Under the pieces are notes generated by a model that saw only the letters and a program-made list of their open reading frames with translations, searched no databases and was not told the DNA's origin. From contig CAVWFR010000049.1 in NCBI GenBank assembly GCA_963754305.1, positions 1 through 64,000 of the forward strand: a stretch of 64,000 nucleotides of DNA. The letters run 5' to 3'. The DNA comes from DATEDA01 sp963754305. GTDB taxonomy: Bacteria > Pseudomonadota > Gammaproteobacteria > Burkholderiales > SG8-39. Shown here in pieces: positions 1 to 7,977 of this stretch. Position 1 is the stretch's first letter. Each line of letters begins with the position of its first letter. Position numbers and translations under genes: made by a program.

Positions 1-174
1 GCACGCGCCGCACCGGATGAGATCATGACTCATCAGGCGTTACAACGGGGACTTAGTTCCGCCGGTGCCCGCGCTGTCGTGCCAGAGAGACCGACGTAGC
101 TCGCGCGCCGGACGAGAAGCCGTCAGCGGGCCTCGTCGTCACGGCCCGACAGTTGACCAGCCACCAACAGGCCG

Positions 175-396
175 CTAGTGCTTACGGTAGCGAGCCACGA
201 ACCCAAGGAGGCCGAGACCCGCGAGAAGCATGGCGTAAGTGGAGGGCTCGGTCACCTCGGCTACATCGACGCGGCCGGTAACGAGCCAGGGGTCGGCAGC
301 GTGAGCCGCGAACGTGAGCGCGGTGGCGAAGGTGACGCTCGTGGTGAGCGCTAGAATCGCGGCCAGCAGTCGGCGTTGTTTGAGCAGGTTGTGCAC
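175..396 (-). CDS. Miniature PEP-CTERM sorting-signal protein
   Basis: The 73-residue product has a basic start followed by a hydrophobic signal peptide ending near AAHAAD. After only about 14 residues comes a C-terminal PEP-CTERM tripartite signal: EPSTYAMLLAGLGLLGF followed by the basic tail ARYRKH. In this family the signal directs export, processing by exosortase and attachment to the cell envelope or exopolysaccharide. Almost no mature domain lies between the two signals, so this is either a minimal secreted peptide or the collapsed remnant of a larger PEP-CTERM protein. No exosortase gene is in the window. The family call is firm; a functional role is not established. Confidence 0.7.
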   Translation of the reverse strand: MHNLLKQRRLLAAILALTTSVTFATALTFAAHAADPWLVTGRVDVAEVTEPSTYAMLLAGLGLLGFVARYRKH

Positions 397-614
397 AGTC
401 GCGGAGGAGATGATGGAACTGGAAGGGGTAGGCGTGACCCAGCCAGACCGAGTCCGATATCACGTGCGGCTCAAGTCGCCAGCGATAGGAGGAAATGCCC
501 GCTGCTCGCCCTTCTTCGGCGACTTGGTTGCGACCTACCTCTCGTGGCAGGTAGCAATCCGGTAGCAACCGCCCAAATAGAACAGGGCTGCATCTCTGCA
601 ACCCATTGACTTAT

Positions 615-666
615 TGGCGCCCCGGCAGGACTTGAACCCACGACCCCCTGGTTCGTAGCCAATTAG
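615..666 (-). pseudogene. 3' half of a tRNA-Arg(ACG) gene
   Basis: Read on the minus strand, the segment holds an anticodon loop CTACGAA (anticodon ACG), the 3' side of the anticodon stem, a variable region, a T arm with loop TTCAAGT, the 3' acceptor strand and an encoded CCA. The D arm and 5' acceptor strand are absent and are replaced by the end of the GcvT-like gene. Such 3' tRNA fragments are typically left as attachment sites when an integrative element inserts at a tRNA 3' end. No integrase is visible nearby. The fragment also supplies the stop codon of the GcvT-like gene. Confidence 0.75.
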
Positions 667-1658
667 CCGACCCGCCGCGGCAGCACACGTCCCGGGTCGA
701 ACAACGGCAGCCGGCACACATGCGCCAGCTCCGTGCCGGAGATCGAGACGACCGTTCCCACCGCAGCCGCATCCGCCTGCGCAAATCCAAGCGCCAGCTC
801 TCGGCCGAAAGTAGGCGACCGGACCCGGCTGGTCACTTCGGCGCGAGGAAGTCCACCGAGCGACGAGTGATCGCGGCGCGCGAACCCGTCGAGCCCGACA
901 AGGCAGCGGCCCGGCTCGCGCCAGCGCAGCGTCCGCAAAGCCTCCCTGCCGATGAACCCGCGCCCGTCGAACGACACCAGCCGCTCGAGCCCGAGCTCGA
1001 ACGGATTCACTGGCGTCGCCAGCTCGTTGGCAAAGAGGATGTAGCCTGACTCGATCCGCAGGCTGTTCGCGGCGTCAAAGCCGCATTCGCGTGCGTCGAC
1101 CGCGAGACGCTGCCAGAGCACTGGCGCAGCCTCGCCCGGGACGATCAGCTCGTAGCCCAGCTCACCCGAATAGCCGAGGCGACCGATCGTCACCGGGACG
1201 CCGGCGAGCCTCGCCTCGCGGAAGCCGAAGTACGCGACGCCCGGCGCCGCGCCGAGATGTCGCTCGAGCACCCGCGCCGACTCCGGGCCCTGGACCGCTA
1301 GCACGGCGTTTGCACCCGAGAGCTCACGCACGGCGACGTCCGGCTCCCGGACCGCCTCCGCGATGAACGCGAAGTCCGAGCGCCGGCCGGTGAACAGCCA
1401 GTAGCAATCCGGCGCGAGGCACCACACCGTCGCGTCGATGAACACCGTGCCGTCCGCGCGCAGCAGCAGCGTGTAGGCAAGACGACCGGGCGCGAGCGGC
1501 GCGAGGTTCCGCGTCTGCAGCCGGTCGAGAAACGCGCGCGCACCAGCGCCCGCGATTTCGAAGTGCCCAATGAAAGAGAAATCGAACAGCCCGCACGAGC
1601 GTCGCGTCGCGAGATGTTCCTTCGTCGCATCGGTGTAGACGGCTACAGGTTCCGCCAT
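663..1658 (-). CDS. GcvT-like folate-binding aminomethyltransferase family protein
   Basis: The 331-residue protein resembles the T-protein of the glycine cleavage system and the YgfZ-type folate-binding family. It has an N-terminal region with RRSCGLFDFSFIGHFEIAG, a central GRLGYSGELGYELIV motif typical of folate-binding GcvT domains, and a C-terminal beta-barrel with VSFDGRGFIGREAL. It is slightly shorter than true GcvT (about 360) and no gcvH or gcvP is nearby, so a one-carbon demethylase or folate-binding helper is more likely than glycine cleavage. The ATG at 1658 overlaps the end of the TauE-like gene by 16 bases, indicating an operon. The TAA stop lies inside the tRNA fragment, so the extreme C-terminus may not be original. 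Confidence 0.75.
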   Translation of the reverse strand: MAEPVAVYTDATKEHLATRRSCGLFDFSFIGHFEIAGAGARAFLDRLQTRNLAPLAPGRLAYTLLLRADGTVFIDATVWCLAPDCYWLFTGRRSDFAFIAEAVREPDVAVRELSGANAVLAVQGPESARVLERHLGAAPGVAYFGFREARLAGVPVTIGRLGYSGELGYELIVPGEAAPVLWQRLAVDARECGFDAANSLRIESGYILFANELATPVNPFELGLERLVSFDGRGFIGREALRTLRWREPGRCLVGLDGFARRDHSSLGGLPRAEVTSRVRSPTFGRELALGFAQADAAAVGTVVSISGTELAHVCRLPLFDPGRVLPRRVG

Positions 1659-2389
1659 AACATGAGCGCCCCGACGACGATGCAGAGCGCGGCCGCGAGC
1701 CGGCGCAACGTGCCGACGCTCACCGCGTGCGCGATGCGCACGCCCCCGACGACGCCCGCCAGTTCGAACGCAGTGATCCATGCGGCAACCGCGAAATCGA
1801 TCTGCCCGTACGCCAGGTTGCCCGCAGTGCCGAAGGCGGCCGTGACGATCTGCAGCGCCTGGCTCGTCCCGACCGAGGCGAGCGGCGCGAAGCCGGCGAG
1901 CACCATCATCGGCACCGAGAAGAGGGGCCCGCCCGCGCCCGACAGCCCGGAGCCGAATCCCGACACCGCGCCGACGCCGACCAGCATGGCGCGCTCGCCG
2001 GGCGCTGTGCCGTCGCGGAAGCGCTCTCTCGCGCGCGCCGGCAACAGGATGTACGCGCCGGCGAACACCGTGATCGCGGCGATCGCGAGCGCGAGCGGCC
2101 GCGCGTCGATGCGCGACGCTGCCCACGCCCCGACCACGCTGAAGATCACCGCGCCGGCGCACACCGGCGTCGTGATCCGACGGTCGATGGAACCGCGGCG
2201 CTGGAAGAGGATCGCGCCGAGGATGCCGGTGAAGACGAAGGTGAAGAGCGCCGTCGCGGCCGCGGTGTGGACGGTGAGCCCGCCGAGATAGGTGAGCGCC
2301 GGAACGAGGAGGATGCCGCCCACCCCGACCGTCCCGATAAACAGGCCGACGACGAGCGCCGCGGCTGCGATCAGGGCGTAGGTGATCAA
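1643..2389 (-). CDS. TauE/SafE-family sulfite or anion exporter
   Basis: The 248-residue integral membrane protein has the two-fold repeat of the TauE/SafE (DUF81) family. The N-terminal half begins with a hydrophobic segment and GTVGVGGILLVPALTYLGG. The second half carries SGFGSGLSGAGGPLFSVP, the duplicated glycine-rich signature. About eight hydrophobic segments can be picked out. Members export sulfite, sulfoacetate or related organic anions across the inner membrane; substrate cannot be assigned here. It overlaps the GcvT-like gene downstream and is separated from the upstream cNMP-binding gene by a strong hairpin, so the two genes probably form their own transcription unit. Confidence 0.82.
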   Translation of the reverse strand: MITYALIAAAALVVGLFIGTVGVGGILLVPALTYLGGLTVHTAAATALFTFVFTGILGAILFQRRGSIDRRITTPVCAGAVIFSVVGAWAASRIDARPLALAIAAITVFAGAYILLPARARERFRDGTAPGERAMLVGVGAVSGFGSGLSGAGGPLFSVPMMVLAGFAPLASVGTSQALQIVTAAFGTAGNLAYGQIDFAVAAWITAFELAGVVGGVRIAHAVSVGTLRRLAAALCIVVGALMLWRNL

Positions 2390-2415
2390 TGCGCGCGGTC
2401 TGACTCGGGGGATCT

Positions 2416-2471
2416 ACAAGGGGGCCGGGGTGGGAAGGGAAGGGTCCCACCCCTTCCCTCGGGCCCCTTGT
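2416..2471. terminator. Long GC-rich inverted repeat, probable terminator
   Basis: An imperfect inverted repeat of about 56 bases, with outer arms ACAAGGGGGCC and GGGCCCCTTGT and inner GGGTGGGAAGGG/CCCTTCCC pairing, lies between the cNMP-binding gene and the TauE-like gene. There is no clear T tract on either side, so termination by the hairpin alone is an inference. Confidence 0.5.
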
Positions 2472-2474
2472 ACC

Positions 2475-2939
2475 TCATCCCGCGGCGAACGCCTTCAGCT
2501 CGCTCGTGAGCAGGATCGAGAGCTGCTTCATCAGGCGATAGCCGAGGCCGTTATCGCCTTCCATCAGCGCGACCAGACCGGCGCCCGATAGCGCGATGAC
2601 GATGCAGGGCGTCAGGCAGTACGCGGTGGCGATCCGCCGCTCGGTCGTCTCGACCAGGGCGGCCCAGCCGAACACCTCGCCGCGCCGGATGATCTCCCCC
2701 GCCGAGGTGTCGCGCCGGCCGACCCCGAGCGTGAAGCGGACCATGCCGTCGGCGAGCACGTAGAAGTCGTCGGCCGGGTCGCCGAGCGAGTAGATGCGCG
2801 TATCGGCCGGATAGCGCTCGACTCTCGCGCACCCGGCGACGCGGGCGCGCTGCCCGGGGCCGAGGCCGGAGAAAAAACGCGCCTGACCGAGGACCTCGAG
2901 GTCCGCGGCGGCGAGCGCCGTCGCGGCGGCTGCGGTCAC
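2475..2939 (-). CDS. Cyclic-nucleotide-binding domain protein (no DNA-binding domain)
   Basis: The 154-residue protein is a single cNMP-binding beta-roll. It shows FFSGLGPGQRARVAGCARVERYPADT, then the glycine turn YSLGDPADDFYVLADG, and a phosphate-binding-cassette-like stretch IIRRGEVFGWAALV followed by a C-terminal helix. There is no helix-turn-helix, so it is not a CRP-type transcription factor. The GTG start at 2939 overlaps the TGA of the PanB-like gene (GTGA), implying translational coupling and a shared function: a small regulatory subunit for the enzyme is a reasonable inference. The arginine of a canonical cassette is replaced by the FGWAAL arrangement, so binding of cAMP itself is uncertain. 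Confidence 0.8.
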   Translation of the reverse strand: MTAAAATALAAADLEVLGQARFFSGLGPGQRARVAGCARVERYPADTRIYSLGDPADDFYVLADGMVRFTLGVGRRDTSAGEIIRRGEVFGWAALVETTERRIATAYCLTPCIVIALSGAGLVALMEGDNGLGYRLMKQLSILLTSELKAFAAG

Positions 2940-3826
2940 TTCTTCTTCCACCCCACCAGCTCGCGGAACCGCGCGAGCTCGTCCTCCTTCATGAAGACGG
3001 TGTGCTCCTTGCCGGGGTAGATCCGTCCGCGCACTTCGTCGCGGTAGTCCGACAGGCCTTTCTCGAGGATCGGCACCAGGTCGGCGTAGATCTTCGAGTG
3101 CCGCGGGACATGCTTCTCGTAGAGATGGAAGAGATCCGAGCCGATGATGTGCACCCCGTGCGCGCGGTTGCCGGCGCCGAGGCTGATCACCGGGACCGGC
3201 AGCGTTTCGGCCAGGTACTCGCACACCTCCGAGGTGGTCACCTCGCACATGATCGAGAAGCAGCCGGCGTCGACCATCGCCCATGCGTCGTCGATCAGCT
3301 CCTTCGCGCGCTCCGCGGTCTTGCCCTGCGCCACGAAGCCGCCGAGCTGCGGCATCCGCATCGGCGTGATGCCGATGTGGCCCTGCACCGGGATGCCGGC
3401 CTTGACGATCGCCTCGATGTTCTTCGCGTGATGCTTGTTGCCCTCGCACTTCATCACCTCGGCGCCGCCCTGCGCGACGTACTTCGCCGCGTTCTCCACC
3501 GCCTGCATCGGCGAGAGATGAAAGCTCATGTACGGCATGTCGACCATCCGCAGCCCGTACCGCGAGCCGCGCTTGACCGCCTGCGCCATGAACATCACCT
3601 CCTCGAACGAGACCGACGTCGTGTCCTCGTGGCCGAAGAGCACCATGCCGCCGGTGTCCGAGACGCAGAGGATGTCGATGCCGACGCGGTCGGCGACGAT
3701 CGCGGTCTCGTAGTCGTACACCGCGAGCTGGACGATCGGCTCGCCCTTCTTCATCTTCTCCACGAGCGACGGAATGGTCACCTTCTTGCGTGTCGGCGCG
3801 GCGGTGGCGGCGGGCTTGTCGGACAT
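2936..3826 (-). CDS. PanB-like ketopantoate hydroxymethyltransferase family protein
   Basis: The 296-residue TIM-barrel protein belongs to the PanB branch of the PEP mutase/isocitrate lyase superfamily. Recognisable are VSDTGGMVLFGHEDT (equivalent of the Mg-binding GDS motif), MVDMPYMSFH, GHIGITPMRMPQLGGF and a conserved acidic position in SIMCEVTT. The family forms a C-C bond between methylene-THF and 2-oxoisovalerate for pantothenate synthesis. Several signatures are altered: GDSLG is DTGG and the usual end-of-barrel DGQV stretch is AHGVHI. There is no panC nearby, and the gene is coupled to a cNMP-binding protein. A paralog acting on another 2-oxo acid is likely. Confidence 0.75.
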   Translation of the reverse strand: MSDKPAATAAPTRKKVTIPSLVEKMKKGEPIVQLAVYDYETAIVADRVGIDILCVSDTGGMVLFGHEDTTSVSFEEVMFMAQAVKRGSRYGLRMVDMPYMSFHLSPMQAVENAAKYVAQGGAEVMKCEGNKHHAKNIEAIVKAGIPVQGHIGITPMRMPQLGGFVAQGKTAERAKELIDDAWAMVDAGCFSIMCEVTTSEVCEYLAETLPVPVISLGAGNRAHGVHIIGSDLFHLYEKHVPRHSKIYADLVPILEKGLSDYRDEVRGRIYPGKEHTVFMKEDELARFRELVGWKKK

Positions 3827-4025
3827 GTCTTCTCCTGGGGGAACCGCTGGACTCGCGGTAAGGCCTGCTCATCTCGGCGGGCCGACGCAAGTCCCATGCC
3901 GATACGTGCGTTCGAGCCGATTCCTCGGCTTACGTGCGGATGCGCGCGACCGCGAACCGCGGCTGTTTCGAAACGAAACTCGCGCGTGTTCTCCGGGAAA
4001 CATCCCGGCAGCATCCCGCGCGAAT

Positions 4026-5429
4026 CTAGGGCTTGCGCCCGGCACCCCTGCTGCGCCGCAGCCCCCATTGCCGGCGGCGCATCCACAGCGCCTTGCGGCC
4101 GATGCCGAGCGCGGCGGCGAGCTCGGTCTCGCTGTAGCGGTCCTGGAACCGGCGCACCACGTCCTGAATATAGGCCTCGACCGAGAGCGGCCGGTCGCCG
4201 GCCGCCGCGGCGCGCCGGCCGGATGCCGCGGGGCGGCTCTCGCCGAGCTCCTTGCATCCCAGCGTGTCCGACTCGGCGAGGATCACCGCGCGCTCGATCA
4301 GGTTCTCCAGCTCGCGCACGTTGCCCGGCCAATGGTAGCGCCCGAGGAAGGCGGAGAGATCGTCGCCGATCCGGCGGATCGGCTTCCCGAGCTTGCGCGC
4401 GGACACCGCAACGAAGTGCTCGGCGAGCCGCCGCACGTCGTCGCCGCGCTCCCGCAGCGGCGGCACGTGGATGTTGATGACGTTCAGCCGATAGAACAGG
4501 TCCTCGCGGAAGCCGCCCTTCTCCATCAGCTCCTTCAGGTCGCGGTTGGTCGCGGCCACGAAACGCGCGTCGACGTGGACCACCTGCTTGCCCCCCACCG
4601 GCCGCACCTCGCGATCCTGAAGGACGCGCAGAAGCTTCACCTGGAGCGCCACGGGCAGCTCCGAGATCTCGTCGAGGAACAGCGTCCCGCCGTGCGCCTC
4701 ACGGATCAGGCCTTCGGTCGTCTGCGTCGCGCCGGTGAAGGCGCCCTTCGCGTGACCGAACAGCTCGGACTCGAGCAGCTCCGGCGGGATCGCGCCGCAA
4801 TTGATAGCGACGAACGGGCCTTCGGCGCGGTGGCTCGCGCGGTGGATGCTGCGCGCGACCAGCTCCTTTCCGGTGCCGCTTTCGCCCCAGATCAGCACGT
4901 TCGCGTCCGAGGGCGCGACCTTGCGCACCAGCTCGGCGACGCGGCGGATGCCGGGCGACTCGCCGATCACGCGCCGGTCGGCCCAGTCCCTGCGGAGGCT
5001 CCGTTTGAGGAACGCGTTCTCGCGCCGGATGCGGCGCTCGTTCAGCGCGCGCTCGACAGCGTGCAGGAAATCGTCGTTGTTGAACGGCTTGATGATGTAG
5101 TCGACCGCGCCGTTGCGCAGCGCGTCGACCGCGCTCTCGACCGACGAGTAGCTCGTCATGAGGATGATCGGGAGCTCGCGGTCGAGATCGCGCAGGGCGC
5201 GGATCGCGTCGAGCCCGGTCGCATCCGGCAGCTTGAGATCGGTGATCACCAGATCGACGGCGCTCGCGTGCACCGCGCGCACACCGTCGCGGACGCTCGC
5301 GGCCCGCTCGGCGCGGTAGCCTTCGCCCGCGAGCAGGAGCTGCACGACCTCGGCGAAGCCGGGGTCGTCGTCGATCACCAGGATCCGCTCCCGGCGCTTG
5401 ACCTCGATTCTCTCGCCGGCGAGATTCAC
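4026..5429 (-). CDS. NtrC-family sigma-54-dependent response regulator
   Basis: The 467-residue protein has a receiver domain (residues about 14-130, acidic pocket IDDDPGF and phospho-acceptor Asp in VITDLKLPD near residue 64). It continues with an AAA+ domain carrying Walker A GESGTGKE, the sigma-54 contact loop GAFTGA and Walker B GGTLFLDEIS, and ends in a Fis-type helix-turn-helix near ETELAAALGIGRKALWMRR. It would activate sigma-54 promoters when phosphorylated. Its ATG overlaps the stop of the upstream kinase gene (ATGA), so the two are a cognate pair. The adjoining MFS gene is the obvious candidate target, but no convincing sigma-54 site was found ahead of it. Confidence 0.92.
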   Translation of the reverse strand: MNLAGERIEVKRRERILVIDDDPGFAEVVQLLLAGEGYRAERAASVRDGVRAVHASAVDLVITDLKLPDATGLDAIRALRDLDRELPIILMTSYSSVESAVDALRNGAVDYIIKPFNNDDFLHAVERALNERRIRRENAFLKRSLRRDWADRRVIGESPGIRRVAELVRKVAPSDANVLIWGESGTGKELVARSIHRASHRAEGPFVAINCGAIPPELLESELFGHAKGAFTGATQTTEGLIREAHGGTLFLDEISELPVALQVKLLRVLQDREVRPVGGKQVVHVDARFVAATNRDLKELMEKGGFREDLFYRLNVINIHVPPLRERGDDVRRLAEHFVAVSARKLGKPIRRIGDDLSAFLGRYHWPGNVRELENLIERAVILAESDTLGCKELGESRPAASGRRAAAAGDRPLSVEAYIQDVVRRFQDRYSETELAAALGIGRKALWMRRRQWGLRRSRGAGRKP

Positions 5430-6364
5430 TGCGGCGCCGCCGGCAGCTCGATCGTGAACGAAGCGCCGCCGCCCCGCCGGTTGCCCGGACGCAGCTCGCC
5501 GCCGAGCTCGTGCACGATCTCGCTCGAGATCGCCAGCCCGAGCCCGCTACCGGCGCCGTCCGGCTTGGTGGTGAAGAACGGCTCGAGCACTCTTCCGAGA
5601 TGCTCGGGCGCGATCCCGGGGCCCTCGTCGCTGATCGCGAGCAGCACGCGCGGCCCCCGCCGCTCGCCGGCGACGATCACGCGGCCGCGGCCGTCCATCG
5701 CCTGCGCGGCGTTGAGCAGGATGTTGAACACCACCTGCTCGAGCTCCCCGGTGCGCGCGAGCACGATCGCGTCCCCCGCCACGCTGGCTTCCACCGCCAC
5801 CGCGCTCGGCCCGGTGTGGTGCTTCAGCAGCGAGGCGGCCTCCTCGACGACCTGGGCGAGGCCGACCGGCGCCAGCGCGGCGCCGTTCACGCGCGAGAAC
5901 CCGGTGAGCGTGCGCGTGATGGCGAGGACGCGGCCGATGTTCGACGCGATGCTGGCGAGGCCCTTCTCCAGCATCTCGGGCGAGCCGCCGCGCCGGGACT
6001 GCAGGATCTGCACCATCGAGTGGATCGCCGCCAGCGGGTTGCTCACCTCGTGGCATACGCCGGCGACCATGAAGCCGAGCGACGCGAGGCGGGTCGTCTG
6101 CGCGTCCGCCCCCGCCGGTGCATCGAGCACGGTGATGGTCGCACCGGCGGCGCACGGCCTCACGACGAGCCGTTCCTGGACGGCCATGCCGTCGACGTCG
6201 CGCGTGACCGGCACTTCGCGGCGCAGTGTCAAGTCGCCGGCGAGCGCGGCATGGTACTCGGGGAATCGCGATGCGAAGCCGGCGCCCGTGCCCGTGGCGC
6301 GGGCCTGCATCGCTCCATTCGCGGCCAAGACCTGGCCACGCGCTCCCACGACGACGACCGGCAC
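5426..6364 (-). CDS. Cytoplasmic NtrB-like sensor histidine kinase
   Basis: The 312-residue protein has a short PAS-like N-terminus (VVVVGARGQVLAANG), an H box GVCHEVSNPLAAIHS with the phosphorylated His, and a HATPase domain with N box NILLNAAQAM, G1 DEGPGI and G2 GSGLGLAI. It has no transmembrane segment, so it senses an intracellular signal. The GTG at 6364 is the only standard start in the frame. The frame stays open for about 41 codons back to the MFS stop (LALLDELPVP would complete the PAS strand), so an unusual CTG start further upstream is possible. It lies in an operon with the downstream regulator and the upstream transporter. Confidence 0.88.
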   Translation of the reverse strand: MPVVVVGARGQVLAANGAMQARATGTGAGFASRFPEYHAALAGDLTLRREVPVTRDVDGMAVQERLVVRPCAAGATITVLDAPAGADAQTTRLASLGFMVAGVCHEVSNPLAAIHSMVQILQSRRGGSPEMLEKGLASIASNIGRVLAITRTLTGFSRVNGAALAPVGLAQVVEEAASLLKHHTGPSAVAVEASVAGDAIVLARTGELEQVVFNILLNAAQAMDGRGRVIVAGERRGPRVLLAISDEGPGIAPEHLGRVLEPFFTTKPDGAGSGLGLAISSEIVHELGGELRPGNRRGGGASFTIELPAAPQ

Positions 6365-6487
6365 CGGCAGCTCGTCGAGCAGCGCAAGGCCGCTCGCCGA
6401 ACGGTCGCCGGCCGATGGCGCGAGCGGGTTCGTTGGACTACCCTCACGCTGCGCGTTCGGGGGTTCGCCCTTGGGGCGGCCCGGCGC

Positions 6488-7699
6488 TCATTGGGCAACC
6501 TCCCGCGCCGGTACCGGGACGCGCAGCGGGCGCTCGTCGATCGGGAAGCACATGATCGCCGCGATCACGCTCGCCGCGATCGCGATCACCCACACGCCGA
6601 GATAGGATCCCGTCGCGTCGAACATGTAGCCGCCGAGCCATGCGCCGAGAAACCCCCCGATCTGGTGGCCGAGGAAGGCGATACTGAAGAGCGTCGAAAG
6701 GTACTGTACTCCGAAGATCTGCGCGACCAGGGCGTTGGTGAGCGGGACGGTGCCGAGCCAGGTGAGGCCGAGCACTGCGGCGAACGCCCAAGTGGCGGCG
6801 GGCAACGGCGGGGAAGCGATGAAGGCCGCTATCGCGACGGCGCGAAAGGCATAGATCCAGCCGAGCAACTGCTTCTTGCTGTAGCGGTCCCCGAGCAGGC
6901 CGAAAGCGAACGATCCCATGATGTTCGCGAACCCGATGACCGCGAGCGCCGTCATACCCTCGACCGCCGTCGCCCCGCGGTCGACGAGGTAGGCGGGAAG
7001 ATGCGTCATGATGAACACCGTCTGGAAGCCGCACACGAGGAAGCTTCCGGTCGCAAGCCAGAAGCCCCGGTGTCCCGCTACCTCGCGGAGCGCCGCACCG
7101 ATCGGCTGGCTGCGGCCCGCGTGGCGCTCGTTCGGCTTGCCGGCGAACGCCGCGGCGAGCGGCACGATCAGGAACGCCGACGCCGCCAGTGCGAGCAGCG
7201 CATTGAACCAGCCGACCTGGGAGATCAGCGCCTGCCCGTACGGCAGCATGACGAACTGGCCGATCGAGCCGCCCGCCCCGACGAGGCCGAGGGCCGCCGT
7301 GCGACGTTCCGGCGGCACGCTTCGCCCGACGACGCCCAGCACCACGCCGAAGCTCGCGCCGCTCAACCCCAGCCCGATGAGCAGTCCCGCGGAGACGTCG
7401 AGCGCGAGGCCGGTGGTCGAGTACGCCATCAGCACGAGCCCCACCGCGTAGCACAGCCCCCCCAGCGCAACCACTCTCGCCGCCCCGAACCGGTCGGCGA
7501 TCATCCCGGTGAACGGTTGCGCGAGACCCCAGATGAGGTTCTGCAGCGCGATCGCGGCCGAGAAGGTCTCGCGTCCCCAGCCCATCGCCGAGCACATCGG
7601 CTGCAGGAACAGGCCGAAGCCCTGGCGCGTTCCGATGGCGAGCAGCAGCACGAGCGCGGCGGCCGCGAGCACGATCGCGGAGGAGCGGACACGGGTCAC
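6488..7699 (-). CDS. MFS transporter, monocarboxylate/oxalate-formate antiporter-like
   Basis: The 403-residue protein has about twelve hydrophobic segments. Its N-terminal TRQGFGLFLQPMC, followed by GWGRETFSAAIALQNLIWG, is typical of the MFS subgroup containing monocarboxylate and oxalate/formate antiporters. The cytoplasmic A-motif region reads GMIADRFGAARV. It starts at a GTG at 7699. Placement directly upstream of an NtrB/NtrC-like pair suggests a regulated organic-acid transporter. A link to the oxalate genes 33 kb away is tempting but rests on family resemblance only; substrate is unassigned. Confidence 0.8.
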   Translation of the reverse strand: MTRVRSSAIVLAAAALVLLLAIGTRQGFGLFLQPMCSAMGWGRETFSAAIALQNLIWGLAQPFTGMIADRFGAARVVALGGLCYAVGLVLMAYSTTGLALDVSAGLLIGLGLSGASFGVVLGVVGRSVPPERRTAALGLVGAGGSIGQFVMLPYGQALISQVGWFNALLALAASAFLIVPLAAAFAGKPNERHAGRSQPIGAALREVAGHRGFWLATGSFLVCGFQTVFIMTHLPAYLVDRGATAVEGMTALAVIGFANIMGSFAFGLLGDRYSKKQLLGWIYAFRAVAIAAFIASPPLPAATWAFAAVLGLTWLGTVPLTNALVAQIFGVQYLSTLFSIAFLGHQIGGFLGAWLGGYMFDATGSYLGVWVIAIAASVIAAIMCFPIDERPLRVPVPAREVAQ

Positions 7700-7977
7700 G
7701 GCTCAGCTCGTCGGGCGATGGATCGGTGCGCGCATGTCTCGGGTCGGCCTTTCCGGTCGCGGCTCGCGCGGGATCCAATGGTCGGTCCTATTCTCCGCGA
7801 GGGTCAAGGCCTCGCGCGACGCGGCGGCCGTTGGTGCGAATTGACCGGTTCTCTACCCCGGCCCGTTTGATAGACTCGCCGCGGTCATCAGGATGCCCCC
7901 GTCATGAACGAACGAATCCTCGCGCCCGATACCCCGGCCGGGCGCCGTCACCCCGCCGCACCGGACGGCGGCACCTG

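Noticed and set aside
182..601. Plus- and minus-strand frames across the left end besides the PEP-CTERM gene
   Set aside because: They have Arg/Pro-rich composition without domain, signal or ribosome-binding support and overlap the tRNA fragment; they are out-of-frame readings of GC-rich DNA.
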